DNA of 64,000 bases from Erwinia sp. JUb26 (GTDB lineage Bacteria > Pseudomonadota > Gammaproteobacteria > Enterobacterales > Enterobacteriaceae), in assembly GCF_003751505.1 (NCBI RefSeq), contig NZ_RJVB01000007.1:186001-250000 (forward strand), written 5' to 3'. A program made the position numbers and the translations under genes. Shown one piece after another: positions 46,621 to 56,542 of the stretch. Within the stretch, counting starts at the first letter, position 1, and each line of letters opens with the position of its first letter. A model generated the notes under the pieces. The model was not told where the DNA came from. It made no database searches and saw only the letters and a program-made list of their open reading frames with translations.

Positions 46621-49034
46621 TCTGGCGCTGGTTCTGGCGCGAGTGGAAATCGCCCTCGCTGCTGATTGTCTGGCTGGCGCTGACGCTGGCGGTGGCCTGC
46701 GTGCTGGCGCTGGGTTCGCTCAGCGACCGTATGGAAAAAGGGTTAACCCAGCAAAGCCGTGATTTTATGGCGGGTGACCGCACATTGCGCAGCTCGCGCG
46801 AGGTGCCTGCTGAATGGCTGGAGCAGGCGCGCAGCGACGGGCTGCAGGTAGGGCGCCAACTGACCTTTATGACCATGACCTTCGCCGGCGATACGCCGCA
46901 GCTGGCGTCGGTGAAAGCGGTCGATGACGCTTATCCAATGTTCGGCCAGCTGTCAACCGAACCGGCCGGGTTAAAACCAGCGGCGGGCACCGTGCTGGCC
47001 GCGCCCCGGCTGCTGGCGCTGCTCGAGCGTAAAAGCGGCGACAATCTTGACGTCGGCGATGCCACGCTGCGCATCGCTGGGGAGGTCACTCAGGAACCGG
47101 ATGCCGGATTCAATCCGTTCCAGACCGCGCCGCGCCTGTTGATGAACCTGGCCGACGTGGAGAAAACCGGCGCTGTGCAGCCGGGCAGTCGCCTGACCTG
47201 GAATTATAAGTTTGCCGGCAATCCGCAGCAGCTGGCGCGCTTTGACGGCTGGATCGCCTCGCGGCTGACGCCGGACCAGCGCTGGATCAGCGTGGAAAAC
47301 TCGGATGATGCGCTGGGTAAATCCATGCAGCGCGCCCAGCAGTTCCTGCTGCTGTCGGCGCTGCTGACGCTGATGCTGGCGATTGCCGCCGTGGCGGTGG
47401 CGATGAGCCACTACTGCCGCAGCCGCTACGATCTGGTTGCCGTGCTGAAAACCCTGGGGGCGAATCGTAAGGCGTTACGCAAGCTGATTGTCGGACAGTG
47501 GCTGGCGGTACTGTTTTTGGCGGCGGTGTGCGGTGGGGCGATCGGCATGGGGTTTGAGGCGCTGCTGCTGCGCATGCTGCGCCCGGTGCTGCCCGGTGAA
47601 CTGCCTGCCGCCAGCGGCTGGCCGTGGCTGTGGGCGGTGGGCTCGCTGTTTGTGATTTCGCTGCTGGTTGGCCTGCGGCCGTATCGCCTGCTGCTGGCAA
47701 CCCAGCCGCTGCGCGTGCTGCGTCGCGACGCGGTAGCGAATATCTGGCCGTTGAAAATCTATCTGCCGCTTATGGCGCTGGTGGTGGTGGGGCTGCTGGC
47801 CCTGCTGGTGGGCGGCAGCACGCTGCTGTGGGCGCTGGTGGCGGGCATTGTGCTGCTGTCGCTGCTGCTGGGCGCTGTGGGCTGGGGCGGACTGCTGTTG
47901 CTCAGGCGCCTGACGCTGCGTAATTTGGCGTTTCGCCTGGCGGTAAACCGCCTGCTGCGGCAGCCGTGGACCACCCTGAGCCAGCTGGCCGCATTTTCGC
48001 TGTCGTTTATGCTGCTGGCGCTGCTGCTGGTGATGCGTGGCGATCTGCTGGATCGCTGGCAGCAGCAGCTGCCGCCGGGTAGTCCGAACTATTTCCTGCT
48101 GAATCTGACCGCGCAGCAGGTGCCGCAGGTGAAAACCTTCCTTGAACAGCATCAGGTGAAGCCGGAAACGTTCTATCCGGTGGCCCGCGTGCGGCTGACC
48201 GGGATCAATCAGCAGGCGGTCGATCCGAAGCTGGACGAGTCGCTGAACCGCGAGCTGAATCTGACGTGGCAAAGCGATCTTCCCGATCACAATCCGCTGA
48301 CCGCAGGCAGCTGGCCGCCGAAGGCCGGGGAAACCTCGATGGAGGAGGAACTGGCGGGAAGGCTGGGGGTGAAGCTGGGGGATACGCTGACCTTTACCGG
48401 CGATACCCAGGACTTTACGGCGAAAATTACCAGCCTGCGGAAGGTGGACTGGGAAAGCCTGAAGCCGAACTTTTTCTTCATCTTCCCGCCGGGGGCGCTG
48501 GATGCGCAGCCGCAGACCTGGCTGACCAGCTTCCGGCTGGACAATAACAACGCGCTGCTGGTGCAGCTCAACCGCGAGTTTCCTACGCTGAGCCTGCTGG
48601 ATATCGGCAGTATTCTGCGGCAGATCGGGCAGGTACTGGCGCAGGTAAGCCAGGCGCTGGAAATTATGGTGGTGCTGGTAACCGCCTGCGGCGTACTGCT
48701 GCTGCTGGCGCAAATCCAGGTCGGCATGCGCCAGCGGCGGCAGGAACTGGTGGTGTATCGTACATTGGGCGCGGGCAAAAAGCTGCTGCGCGGCACGCTG
48801 TGGTGCGAGTTCGCGCTGCTTGGCGTAGTGTCCGGCGCGGCGGCTGCAATCGGTGCGGAAGCGGCCCTGTGGGGACTACAGCGAAAAGTGTTCGACTTCC
48901 CGTGGCAGCCGGATTTCGTGCTGTGGCTGGTGCTGCCGCTGACCGGTGCGCTGCTGCTTTCCCTGTGTGGCGGCTGGCTGGGCGTGCGGTTGCTGAAGGG
49001 CAGGGCGCTGTTCCGGGGATATGAGGCGGGGTGA
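46617..49034 (+). CDS. ybbP: YbbP, MacB/FtsX-type ABC permease
   Basis: From ATG 46617 the permease has 805 residues (E. coli 804). Its membrane segments are near residues 15-35, 245-280 and 300-325, a central cluster at about 385-500, and three more at about 690-790. This is a double FtsX-domain layout with two large periplasmic parts. With YbbA it would form a complete type VII-like mechanotransmission transporter. GGAGGAG precedes the start. Confidence 0.93.
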   Translation: MIWRWFWREWKSPSLLIVWLALTLAVACVLALGSLSDRMEKGLTQQSRDFMAGDRTLRSSREVPAEWLEQARSDGLQVGRQLTFMTMTFAGDTPQLASVKAVDDAYPMFGQLSTEPAGLKPAAGTVLAAPRLLALLERKSGDNLDVGDATLRIAGEVTQEPDAGFNPFQTAPRLLMNLADVEKTGAVQPGSRLTWNYKFAGNPQQLARFDGWIASRLTPDQRWISVENSDDALGKSMQRAQQFLLLSALLTLMLAIAAVAVAMSHYCRSRYDLVAVLKTLGANRKALRKLIVGQWLAVLFLAAVCGGAIGMGFEALLLRMLRPVLPGELPAASGWPWLWAVGSLFVISLLVGLRPYRLLLATQPLRVLRRDAVANIWPLKIYLPLMALVVVGLLALLVGGSTLLWALVAGIVLLSLLLGAVGWGGLLLLRRLTLRNLAFRLAVNRLLRQPWTTLSQLAAFSLSFMLLALLLVMRGDLLDRWQQQLPPGSPNYFLLNLTAQQVPQVKTFLEQHQVKPETFYPVARVRLTGINQQAVDPKLDESLNRELNLTWQSDLPDHNPLTAGSWPPKAGETSMEEELAGRLGVKLGDTLTFTGDTQDFTAKITSLRKVDWESLKPNFFFIFPPGALDAQPQTWLTSFRLDNNNALLVQLNREFPTLSLLDIGSILRQIGQVLAQVSQALEIMVVLVTACGVLLLLAQIQVGMRQRRQELVVYRTLGAGKKLLRGTLWCEFALLGVVSGAAAAIGAEAALWGLQRKVFDFPWQPDFVLWLVLPLTGALLLSLCGGWLGVRLLKGRALFRGYEAG

Positions 49035-49246
49035 GATCGTCGCGTCGGTCACTGCCGGGCCGGTATTTACGCCGACCGGTGGGTGCCCTGGCCTGGCGGG
49101 TCCTCGCGCCGCGTTGCGGTCCCTTCACTTCGTTCGTCAGCCTGTCGGACCAGCGCAAACCTGACCGACACCGATACGCCCGACGGCGATCTTCCCGCGA
49201 CACAAACCCGACACCGATTAGCAGGATTCAGGGGTAACAGCCATAA
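49035..49246. other. GC-rich non-coding stretch after ybbP
   Basis: About 210 bases follow ybbP with no supported gene. The sequence is GC-rich, with short inverted runs such as GTCGGTC, GACCGAC and GCCGACCGG, and ends in an AT-richer part. Its style differs from neighbouring gaps and could be a dispersed intergenic repeat. Only a genome-wide search would show that. Confidence 0.35.
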
Positions 49247-49274
49247 AAAAACGGACCTGAAAAGGTCCGTTTTT
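49247..49274. terminator. Bidirectional terminator between ybbP and purK
   Basis: An 11-bp perfect stem, AAAAACGGACC / GGTCCGTTTTT with a TGAAAA loop, has T-runs in both reading directions. It serves the convergent ybbP and purK. Confidence 0.92.
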
Positions 49275-49304
49275 CTTAACCAGCAAACCTCAGCAAAAAA
49301 GCAA

Positions 49305-50372
49305 TCAGCTCAGCTTCTCAACCGCCCAGGCAATCCCGCTGGCGTACTCTTCCGGCAGCATCGGTACCAGCGCTTTCAGCGCGTCGCTTAATGCTGCGGT
49401 GCTGACGTCGGAAAGATTCAGGTGGCCGACCTTACGGCCCGGACGCACTTCTTTATCGTACCAGTGCAGATGCACCAGCGGCTGCTGCAGCCAGTCCAGA
49501 TTCACGTCGGTACCGATCAGATTCACCATCACCGCCGGGCTGGTGACGACCGGCTTCGGCAGCGGCAGATCGAGGATCGCCCGCAGGTGCAGTTCGAACT
49601 GACTGATCGATGCGCCGTTCTGCGTCCAGTGGCCGCTGTTGTGCACGCGCGGGGCCAGCTCGTTGATCAGCAGACCTTCCGGCACCACGAAGCACTCCAT
49701 CGCCATCACGCCGACGTAGTTCAGCTCGTTCATGATGGCTGACAGCATCTGCTCGGCCTGCTGCTGATGGGCAGCATTGACCACCGGCAACATGACGCTG
49801 GTGCGCAGAATACCGTCCTGATGCAGGTTATGGGTCAGCGGAAAGAACACCGTGCTGCCATCGTGACCGCGCGCGCCGACCAGCGACACTTCGCCGGAGA
49901 AGTTAATGCCGCGCTCAACGATGCATTCACCGTAGCACTCTTCCGGCAGCGAGCCGGTTTCGGTCGCGCGCAGGCGCCACTGGCCGCGCCCGTCGTAGCC
50001 ACCGGTACGGCGCTTCACGATCGCCAGTTCGCCGAGGGTGGTAAATACCTGTGGCCACTGGTCGGCGGCGGAAAGCAGCTGCCAAGGCGCGGTAGCCAGG
50101 CCTAGCCGGTCAAGCAGCTGTTTTTGCGTCAGGCGGTCAGCCAGCTGGGGGAAAATATCGCGGTTAACGAAGGCGTTATGGCCTGCCAGTTCGCGAGTCA
50201 GCGCGGTTTCCGGCCAGCGTTCGATTTCAGCGGTAATCACACTGGCGGCAATCGGTAGCGCTTCCGGTTCCGCATCCAGCCCGACCGGATAAACGGCGAT
50301 ACCCAGCGGTTCTCCCGCCTGGCGCAGCATGCGCCCCAGCTGGCCGTTGCCTAATACGCAAACCGGTTTCAT
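49305..50372 (-). CDS. purK: PurK, 5-(carboxyamino)imidazole ribonucleotide synthase
   Basis: PurK carboxylates AIR using ATP and bicarbonate in purine synthesis. The 355-residue ATP-grasp protein starts [24 protein letters not shown]. Metal and ATP residues lie in [14 protein letters not shown] and [16 protein letters not shown]. It overlaps purE by 4 bases and shares its PurR-controlled promoter. Confidence 0.97.
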   Translation of the reverse strand: MKPVCVLGNGQLGRMLRQAGEPLGIAVYPVGLDAEPEALPIAASVITAEIERWPETALTRELAGHNAFVNRDIFPQLADRLTQKQLLDRLGLATAPWQLLSAADQWPQVFTTLGELAIVKRRTGGYDGRGQWRLRATETGSLPEECYGECIVERGINFSGEVSLVGARGHDGSTVFFPLTHNLHQDGILRTSVMLPVVNAAHQQQAEQMLSAIMNELNYVGVMAMECFVVPEGLLINELAPRVHNSGHWTQNGASISQFELHLRAILDLPLPKPVVTSPAVMVNLIGTDVNLDWLQQPLVHLHWYDKEVRPGRKVGHLNLSDVSTAALSDALKALVPMLPEEYASGIAWAVEKLS

Positions 50373-50878
50373 GCATCACCCCGTGGATCCGGGTTGTTCA
50401 GCACTTCATCGGTCTGGGACTGACGCCATGCCGCCAGGCGCGTTGCCAGTTCGGCATCGTGCAGGGCAACAATCTGTGCCGCCAGCAGGGCCGCGTTTGC
50501 CGCTCCGGCTTTACCAATCGCCAGCGTACCCACCGGAATACCGCGCGGCATCTGCACGATGGAGTAAAGGCTGTCGACGCCGCTCAGCGCCGCGCTCTGC
50601 ACCGGTACGCCCAACACCGGAACCAGCGTTTTGGCCGCCAGCATACCCGGCAGGTGGGCCGCGCCGCCTGCGCCTGCAATAATCACCTGATAGCCGTTAT
50701 CCGCAGCCTGTTCGGCAAAGCTGAACAGCTTGTCCGGGGTACGGTGGGCAGAAACTACTTCACAGTGGAAGGGAACGTCCAGGCTGGTGAGGATTTCCGC
50801 TGCAAACTGCATGGTTGCCCAGTCACTTTTGGAACCCATAACAATAGCAATGCGGGCCGGTGCGGCGTTAGATGACAT
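50369..50878 (-). CDS. purE: PurE, N5-CAIR mutase
   Basis: The 169-residue protein is a class I PurE, moving the carboxyl group of N5-CAIR to make CAIR. The motif [10 protein letters not shown] and the active-site stretch [10 protein letters not shown] are present, followed by [14 protein letters not shown]. It is the first gene of purEK, with a PurR box about 95 bases upstream of the start. Confidence 0.97.
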   Translation of the reverse strand: MSSNAAPARIAIVMGSKSDWATMQFAAEILTSLDVPFHCEVVSAHRTPDKLFSFAEQAADNGYQVIIAGAGGAAHLPGMLAAKTLVPVLGVPVQSAALSGVDSLYSIVQMPRGIPVGTLAIGKAGAANAALLAAQIVALHDAELATRLAAWRQSQTDEVLNNPDPRGDA

Positions 50879-50971
50879 GCGGGGCTGACTCCTGTGATTT
50901 TAAAACGTCACCGTAGTAACCCTGGGGCTACCCGATGGGAAGGGCTGAGAGAATAGCATGAGTCAGCGGCA

Positions 50972-50987
50972 AGGAAAACGGTTGCGT
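50972..50987 (-). promoter_or_regulatory. PurR operator of purEK
   Basis: On the minus strand the 16-mer ACGCAACCGTTTTCCT fits the PurR consensus ANGCAANCGNTTNCNT at every fixed position. It lies upstream of purE, where E. coli has its purE operator, so purEK should be repressed by PurR with hypoxanthine or guanine. Confidence 0.9.
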
Positions 50988-51024
50988 AGCGGATTATAGG
51001 GCCATCTCAGGGCAATATTTTGAT

Positions 51025-51741
51025 TCAGAACGGGAAGGAAATCAGCGTCGTCTCGTCTGCACTGACTTTAATCATCGATCCCTGCTCGTGCCAGGCGCCC
51101 AGAACGATTCGTTCAGCCGCAGAGCCATCAACGGTCAGCTGATGTACCGCCGGGCGATGGGTGTGCCCGTGGATCAAAATCGGCGCATGATGGCGATGCA
51201 TGGCCGCCACAACCGCCTGCTGATTCACATCCATAATTGCCATATCTTTGCTGTTGTTCGCCTGTTTGCTTCCGGCGCGCATTTTCACCGCAATACGCTG
51301 GCGAATAGACAGCGGCAGGGTGAGGAACAGCCTTTGCAGCCAGGGCTGGCGAACCTTGGCGCGGAAACGCAGATAGCCCACGTCGTCGGTACAAAGCGTG
51401 TCGCCGTGCATAATCAGCACACGCTTACCGTAAAGATCCAGCAGCTGCTCTTCCGGCAGCAGGGTCATGCCTGCGGCGCGGGCAAAGCGTTTGCCGACCA
51501 GGAAATCGCGGTTGCCGTGAATAAAGAAGCAGGGGATGTTGAGCTGGCGCAGGGCCTGAGCGACTTCCGCATGCAGCGGATTCGGATCGTCGTCGCCAAT
51601 CCAGGCTTCAAACAGGTCGCCGAGAATATAGAGGGCGTCAGCATGCTGCGCTTCCCGGCGTAAAAAATGAAGAAAACCGGCAGTAATTGCCGGTTCCTCA
51701 ACGCACAGATGGATATCTGCGATAAACAGCGTGTGCGACAT
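51025..51741 (-). CDS. lpxH: LpxH, UDP-2,3-diacylglucosamine pyrophosphatase
   Basis: LpxH makes lipid X in lipid A synthesis. The 238-residue calcineurin-like phosphoesterase shows ADIHL (metal), [38 protein letters not shown] and the C-terminal [10 protein letters not shown], a full metal-binding set. It follows ppiB after 2 bases on the same strand and probably shares its transcript. Confidence 0.97.
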   Translation of the reverse strand: MSHTLFIADIHLCVEEPAITAGFLHFLRREAQHADALYILGDLFEAWIGDDDPNPLHAEVAQALRQLNIPCFFIHGNRDFLVGKRFARAAGMTLLPEEQLLDLYGKRVLIMHGDTLCTDDVGYLRFRAKVRQPWLQRLFLTLPLSIRQRIAVKMRAGSKQANNSKDMAIMDVNQQAVVAAMHRHHAPILIHGHTHRPAVHQLTVDGSAAERIVLGAWHEQGSMIKVSADETTLISFPF

Positions 51742-51743
51742 TA

Positions 51744-52238
51744 TTACTCGCTGACGGTAACTTTCTGGATGATCACGTCGTCTTTTGGCACGTCCTGGTG
51801 CATGCCGCTGCGGCCGGTAGAAACGGCTTTGATTTTCTCAACCACGTCCATACCTTCAACCACTTCAGCGAACACGCAGTAACCCCAGCCCTGCAAGCTT
51901 TCGTCACGGAAGTTCAGGAAGTCATTGTCGGCAACGTTAATGAAGAACTGAGCGGTAGCAGAGTGAGGAGCCTGAGTACGCGCCATCGCCAGGGTGCCTT
52001 TGGTGTTCTTCAGGCCGTTGTTCGCTTCGTTGCGGATCTCGTCTTTGGTGTTTTTCTGCTTCATGCCAGGTTCGAAACCGCCGCCCTGAACCATAAAGCC
52101 GTTAATTACACGGTGAAAAATGGTGTTGTCGTAGAAACCTTCACGGCAGTACTCCAGGAAGTTTTTTACGGTTGCCGGCGCTTTGTCATCAAAAGTTTTG
52201 ATTACGATATCGCCGTGGTTAGTCTGGAAAGTGACCAT
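51744..52238 (-). CDS. ppiB: PpiB, cytoplasmic peptidyl-prolyl isomerase (cyclophilin)
   Basis: The 164-residue cyclophilin has [18 protein letters not shown] with the catalytic Arg, plus [22 protein letters not shown]. There is no signal peptide, consistent with cyclophilin B. It is upstream of lpxH and diverges from cysS over 237 bp, as in E. coli. Confidence 0.97.
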   Translation of the reverse strand: MVTFQTNHGDIVIKTFDDKAPATVKNFLEYCREGFYDNTIFHRVINGFMVQGGGFEPGMKQKNTKDEIRNEANNGLKNTKGTLAMARTQAPHSATAQFFINVADNDFLNFRDESLQGWGYCVFAEVVEGMDVVEKIKAVSTGRSGMHQDVPKDDVIIQKVTVSE

Positions 52239-52475
52239 ATTTTCATCCTGTCAGGGTTAGAGTATTAAGAATGCGCGTCGGGAGGATGGACAAATGTCCG
52301 CTCCAGGCGACAGACGGCTCTTATATCACAAAATGTGATGGCGAGTCAGCCCTGCTGCATAACAACATCCCTGCTATAGCGATACCTGGCGTAGCGCTGG
52401 CATGAAAAATGCGTCAGAATACGGGATTATCATTTTTATTATTAACCCCGCACACGCCTAAAACGGAATGTCTCA

Positions 52476-53861
52476 ATGCTAAAGATTTTCAATACCCTGA
52501 GTCGTCAAAAAGAGGAATTTAAACCTATTCATGCCGGTCAAGTTGGCATGTACGTGTGCGGCATTACCGTTTATGACCTCTGTCACATTGGACACGGCAG
52601 GACCTTTGTGGCGTTTGACGTGGTGTCTCGCTATCTGCGTTACCTTGGCTATTCACTGAAGTACGTGCGTAATATCACCGATATTGATGACAAGATTATC
52701 AAGCGCGCCAACGAAAACGGCGAAACGATTGGTGAACTGACCGACCGCATGATTGCCGAAATGCACACCGATTTTGCCGCGCTGAACATTCTGCCGCCGG
52801 ACCTGGAGCCGCGTGCGACACGCCATATTGATGAAATCATCGAGCTGGTGAGCACGCTGGTCGCCCGCGAGCATGCCTATGTCGCCAGCAACGGCGACGT
52901 GATGTTCTCCGTAGACAGCGATCCGACCTACGGCTCTCTGTCACGCCAGGATCTGGAGCAGCTGCAGGCCGGTGCGCGCGTGGAAGTGGCGGATGTGAAA
53001 CGCAATCCGATGGACTTCGTGCTGTGGAAAATGTCCAAGTCCGACGAGCCGGGTTGGGCATCGCCATGGGGTAACGGTCGTCCGGGCTGGCACATTGAGT
53101 GCTCGGCGATGAACTGCAAGCAGCTGGGTCACCACTTCGACATTCACGGCGGCGGCTCGGATCTGATGTTCCCGCACCATGAAAACGAAATTGCCCAGTC
53201 CACCTGCGCCCATGATGGCCCGTACGTGAACTACTGGATGCACTCCGGCATGGTGATGATTGATCGCGAGAAGATGTCTAAATCGCTGAACAACTTCTTT
53301 ACCGTACGCGACGTGCTGGCGCATTACGATGCGGAAACCGTGCGTTACTTCCTGATGTCCGGCCACTATCGTAGCCAGCTAAACTACGGCGAAGATAACC
53401 TGAACCAGGCGCGCGCGGCGCTGGAGCGCCTGTACATCGCAGTGCGTAATACCGATGCATCGGCCACGCCTGCCGGTGGTGAAGCCTTTGAAGCCCGCTT
53501 CCGTGAAGCGATGGATGACGACTTCAACACGCCGGAAGCCTACTCTGCGCTGTTCGACCTGGCGCGTGAAGTTAACCGCCTGAAGTCAGAAGATAAAGCC
53601 GCAGCCGATGGACTGGCTGCCCGCCTGCGTCATCTGGCCGGCGTGCTTGGCCTGCTGGAGCAGGATCCTGAGCTGTTCCTGCAAAGCGGAGCACAGAGCA
53701 ACGATGATGAAGTCGCCGAAATCGAAGCGCTGATCAAAATGCGCATCGACGCGCGTAATGAGAAGAACTGGGCGCAGGCCGACGTGGCCCGCGACAGGCT
53801 GAACGAGATGGGCATTGTCCTTGAAGATGGCCCTGCCGGGACCAGCTGGCGTCGTAAGTAA
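52476..53861 (+). CDS. cysS: Cysteinyl-tRNA synthetase
   Basis: The 461-residue class I synthetase has the same length as E. coli CysS. Zinc ligands include the Cys in YVCGITVYD and those in HIECSAMNC and HHENE. The HIGH-type motif is HIGHGRTF and the KMSKS loop is [11 protein letters not shown] terminator hairpin follows directly. Confidence 0.98.
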   Translation: MLKIFNTLSRQKEEFKPIHAGQVGMYVCGITVYDLCHIGHGRTFVAFDVVSRYLRYLGYSLKYVRNITDIDDKIIKRANENGETIGELTDRMIAEMHTDFAALNILPPDLEPRATRHIDEIIELVSTLVAREHAYVASNGDVMFSVDSDPTYGSLSRQDLEQLQAGARVEVADVKRNPMDFVLWKMSKSDEPGWASPWGNGRPGWHIECSAMNCKQLGHHFDIHGGGSDLMFPHHENEIAQSTCAHDGPYVNYWMHSGMVMIDREKMSKSLNNFFTVRDVLAHYDAETVRYFLMSGHYRSQLNYGEDNLNQARAALERLYIAVRNTDASATPAGGEAFEARFREAMDDDFNTPEAYSALFDLAREVNRLKSEDKAAADGLAARLRHLAGVLGLLEQDPELFLQSGAQSNDDEVAEIEALIKMRIDARNEKNWAQADVARDRLNEMGIVLEDGPAGTSWRRK

Positions 53862-53871
53862 CGCCTCACTC

Positions 53872-53899
53872 CGGGCCAGCAATCGCTGGCCCGTTTCAT
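53872..53899 (+). terminator. Terminator of cysS
   Basis: A 9-bp GC-rich perfect stem, CGGGCCAGC / GCTGGCCCG with an AATC loop, is followed by TTTCATT. It separates cysS from the downstream ATPase gene by only about 17 bases before that gene's start. Confidence 0.8.
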
Positions 53900-53915
53900 T
53901 CAGGGATGCGTGACT

Positions 53916-55013
53916 ATGATCCGTCAGTTTGCCCTCACTAACTATCGCTCCATCCGTCATCTTGAGTTTGAACTCGGTCAGTTGAATGTCATCAGCGGAC
54001 CCAACGGCTGCGGCAAATCCAACCTGTATAAAGCGGTGCGTCTGCTGCATGAAGCGGCATGCGAACGCCTGTCGCTGGGGCTGGCACAGGACGGTGGCAT
54101 TCAGAAGGCGATGTGGGCGGGCGGAAAGCGGCCCGGCGAACGCAACAGCGAGCTGAAGCGTATGGTGCTGGCGGTTGAAATGAGCGACTTCGACTATCAG
54201 TTGGAAATTGGCTTTCCCGAGCCGCTGATCAGCCTGTTTAACCTCGACCCGCTGGTGAAAAAAGAACAGCTGTGGCTGAGCGGCCACCGACGCCGCCGAT
54301 CGGCGCAGCTGCTGGAGCGCAATAATCAGACTGCGTTTCTGCAAAATATTGACGGTGAAAGAGTGGCTTACCCGGCCTCGCTGCACGCGGAAGAATCGGT
54401 GTTTGCTCAGCTGGCGGAGCCGCATCTTTATCCAGAGGTGTCGCAGGTGCGTGAGAGTCTGCGCGGCTGGCGTTTCTACCACGAATTTGCCGTGTGGCCC
54501 GGTAGCGCGCTGCGTGCGCCGCAGGTGGGCATTCGCTCACCGGTGCTGGCCCATGACGGCAGCAACCTGGCTGCCGCCTTTGAAACGATTCGCGAACGCG
54601 GGCACAGCGAGCTGCTGTTCTCGACCCTTGAGCGGGCGTTTCCCGACTGTCGCTTTGAAGTAGACGCGCAGGGCGGGCGTTTTCAGCTGCTGATGCATCG
54701 CCAGGGTATTCTGCGGCCGCTGGAATCCGCCGAACTGTCCGATGGCACGCTGCGCTTTCTCTGCCTGGTGGTGGCGCTGCTCAGTCCGCGTCCGCCCGCA
54801 TTTATGGCATTAAACGAACCGGAGAACAGTCTGCATCCCGATCTGTTGCCCGCGCTCGCCGAGCTGATCGCCGAAGCCAGCCGCTACAGCCAGCTGTGGG
54901 TAACCAGCCATTCTCCGCTGCTGGCTCAGCTGATTGCTGAACACGCCGAGGTGCGACACTACCAGCTGGGCCAGGTAGATGGCGCAACGGTGATAAGCGA
55001 TGGCGCCGTCTGA
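53916..55013 (+). CDS. SMC/RecF-like AAA family ATPase (AAA_21 type), function unknown
   Basis: From ATG 53916, with AGGGA 9 bases upstream, the protein has 365 residues. Walker A is GPNGCGKS (28-35) and the N-terminus (IRQFALTNYRSIRHLEFELG) is RecF/Rad50-like. A signature-like ELSDGTLRFLCLVVALL precedes Walker B-like ALNEPENSLHPDLLP and the switch histidine TSHSPLL. It is an ABC-type ATPase without a coiled coil. No nuclease or TOPRIM partner lies next to it, so an OLD- or Gabija-like defence role is not supported. It is absent from this position in E. coli. Confidence 0.8.
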   Translation: MIRQFALTNYRSIRHLEFELGQLNVISGPNGCGKSNLYKAVRLLHEAACERLSLGLAQDGGIQKAMWAGGKRPGERNSELKRMVLAVEMSDFDYQLEIGFPEPLISLFNLDPLVKKEQLWLSGHRRRRSAQLLERNNQTAFLQNIDGERVAYPASLHAEESVFAQLAEPHLYPEVSQVRESLRGWRFYHEFAVWPGSALRAPQVGIRSPVLAHDGSNLAAAFETIRERGHSELLFSTLERAFPDCRFEVDAQGGRFQLLMHRQGILRPLESAELSDGTLRFLCLVVALLSPRPPAFMALNEPENSLHPDLLPALAELIAEASRYSQLWVTSHSPLLAQLIAEHAEVRHYQLGQVDGATVISDGAV

Positions 55014-55028
55014 GCTGCATCGTTCCGG

Positions 55029-56429
55029 TTACCTGGCTTTAGCTGCCCGGCTGGCGCTGTAGATTGCCAGCAGCGGTGCCAGTGCAAGCACGCCAAACAG
55101 TACGCGCGAGGCGCTGATTGCCCCCTCGGTACCACCCGGCACGTTCAGCCCGCCCATATTCGCCAGCATGCCGGAAAGCGCTGCGCCCAGCGCGGTAGCG
55201 AATAGCTGAACGGTAGAAATTGAGGTGGCGGCGGCGTCCTGATCTTCTGCCGGGGTCACCTCCAGCACTCGGGTCAGCAGATGCGGCCAGCCGATGCCAA
55301 TACCGAATCCCACCAGCAGCAGCGCCAGCGAGATCGCCACCAGCAGCGTGATGCCCTCGGTGCTCTGTACCGGCGTTGCTAGCGACAGCATGACCATTCC
55401 AGCCAGCACCAGCACCGGGCCGATAACAATCGCCAGCGTAATACGCTTGCCCTGCCAGCCGGAGCTCCACACCTCGGCCAGCGTCCAGCCTGCCGCCATC
55501 AGGGCCGCCAGATAGCCTGACATCAGCGGAGACTGTCCGTGCAGGTGCTGGAGGAAGTAGGGGACAAAGGTTTCACTGGTCATACCGATGACCAGCAGGC
55601 CAATGGTCAGATACAGCATCAGCAGCGGTGAATGAAGGCGCAGCGCATTGCGCGGCAGAAGGCCAGCGTCGCCTTTCAGTTCACGACGTACCAGTATCGC
55701 CACCAGAAAGATCGCGACGCCAACCCCGAGCAGGTTATAGCTCAGCTCCACTTTGGTGCTGCCGAGGCTGATGGCCAGCACTGCCGCCGTCAACAGCAGC
55801 AGTTGGATACCCGGCAGCGGTGCGGCAGGCCCGCGATCCTGAGCGTCGGCGGGCAGCGCACGCCAGATAAGCCAGGCGTACAGCAGCGATATCGGCACCA
55901 GGAAGCCAAACGCCATTCTCCAGGCGTTGATATCGGCAAAGATACCGCCAATTGCCGGGCCAACCAGCGTGGCAACGCCCCACATGCCCGACACCAGGGC
56001 AAAGGCGCGCGGCCAAAGCGATTTCTCAAACACTTCGTAGATCATCGCGTAGCCCAGCGCGAACAGGAAACCGCCGCCCAGCCCCTGCACGGTTCGGCCC
56101 AGCAGCATCACCAGCATCGAGGGAGCCAGGGCGCACAGCAGGCTGCCTGCAAGGAACAGCGCGATGGCAATCATATAGGCCCCGCGCGCCCCGGTGCGGT
56201 TCAGGGTACGGCTGGTCAGTGCTGAACCGAGGATTGAGGCAACCACAAATAGCGTGGTGTTCCACGCATACAGATTCAGCCCGCCGATCTCCTGAACGAC
56301 CGACGGCAGCACTGTGGTGGCGATATAGATATTGATGGCGTGCAGCGCAACGCCGCCGGAAAGTGCAGCCGAGCGTGCGGCATTCTGACCGGAGAGAAGA
56401 TCTCCCCAGTTCCTTTCATGCGATGACAT
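55029..56429 (-). CDS. MFS multidrug-type exporter
   Basis: From ATG 56429, 7 bases after GGAG, the protein has 466 residues. It has about 14 hydrophobic segments of the DHA2/EmrB-like kind; GRTVQGLGGGFLFALGYAMI matches the antiporter motif C region of drug exporters. It diverges from a cysteine-rich HTH regulator, a layout typical of a locally controlled efflux pump. Upstream in-frame starts lack a ribosome-binding site. Confidence 0.83.
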   Translation of the reverse strand: MSSHERNWGDLLSGQNAARSAALSGGVALHAINIYIATTVLPSVVQEIGGLNLYAWNTTLFVVASILGSALTSRTLNRTGARGAYMIAIALFLAGSLLCALAPSMLVMLLGRTVQGLGGGFLFALGYAMIYEVFEKSLWPRAFALVSGMWGVATLVGPAIGGIFADINAWRMAFGFLVPISLLYAWLIWRALPADAQDRGPAAPLPGIQLLLLTAAVLAISLGSTKVELSYNLLGVGVAIFLVAILVRRELKGDAGLLPRNALRLHSPLLMLYLTIGLLVIGMTSETFVPYFLQHLHGQSPLMSGYLAALMAAGWTLAEVWSSGWQGKRITLAIVIGPVLVLAGMVMLSLATPVQSTEGITLLVAISLALLLVGFGIGIGWPHLLTRVLEVTPAEDQDAAATSISTVQLFATALGAALSGMLANMGGLNVPGGTEGAISASRVLFGVLALAPLLAIYSASRAAKAR

Positions 56430-56542
56430 AGTGACTCCGTGAGGCATAATGGTTATTCGCTCAGATGTTGTCGGCCGCACAGCTCTGAGGTAAATTAATA
56501 AAACAAGAAAACACTTGGAATATTAGTGGGGGTATAAAAATC

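Noticed and set aside
47475-48713. 412-codon minus-strand frame rich in Gln, Arg and His within ybbP
   Set aside because: Low-complexity antisense reading of a GC-rich Leu/Ala-coding gene; no start signal or family.
49031-49237. 68-codon frame after ybbP
   Set aside because: Arg/Pro-rich, no ribosome-binding site and no family resemblance; treated as non-coding.
53916-55013. Defence system (OLD/Gabija/Septu-like) call for the AAA ATPase
   Set aside because: No TOPRIM or HNH domain in the protein and no nuclease or helicase gene beside it.
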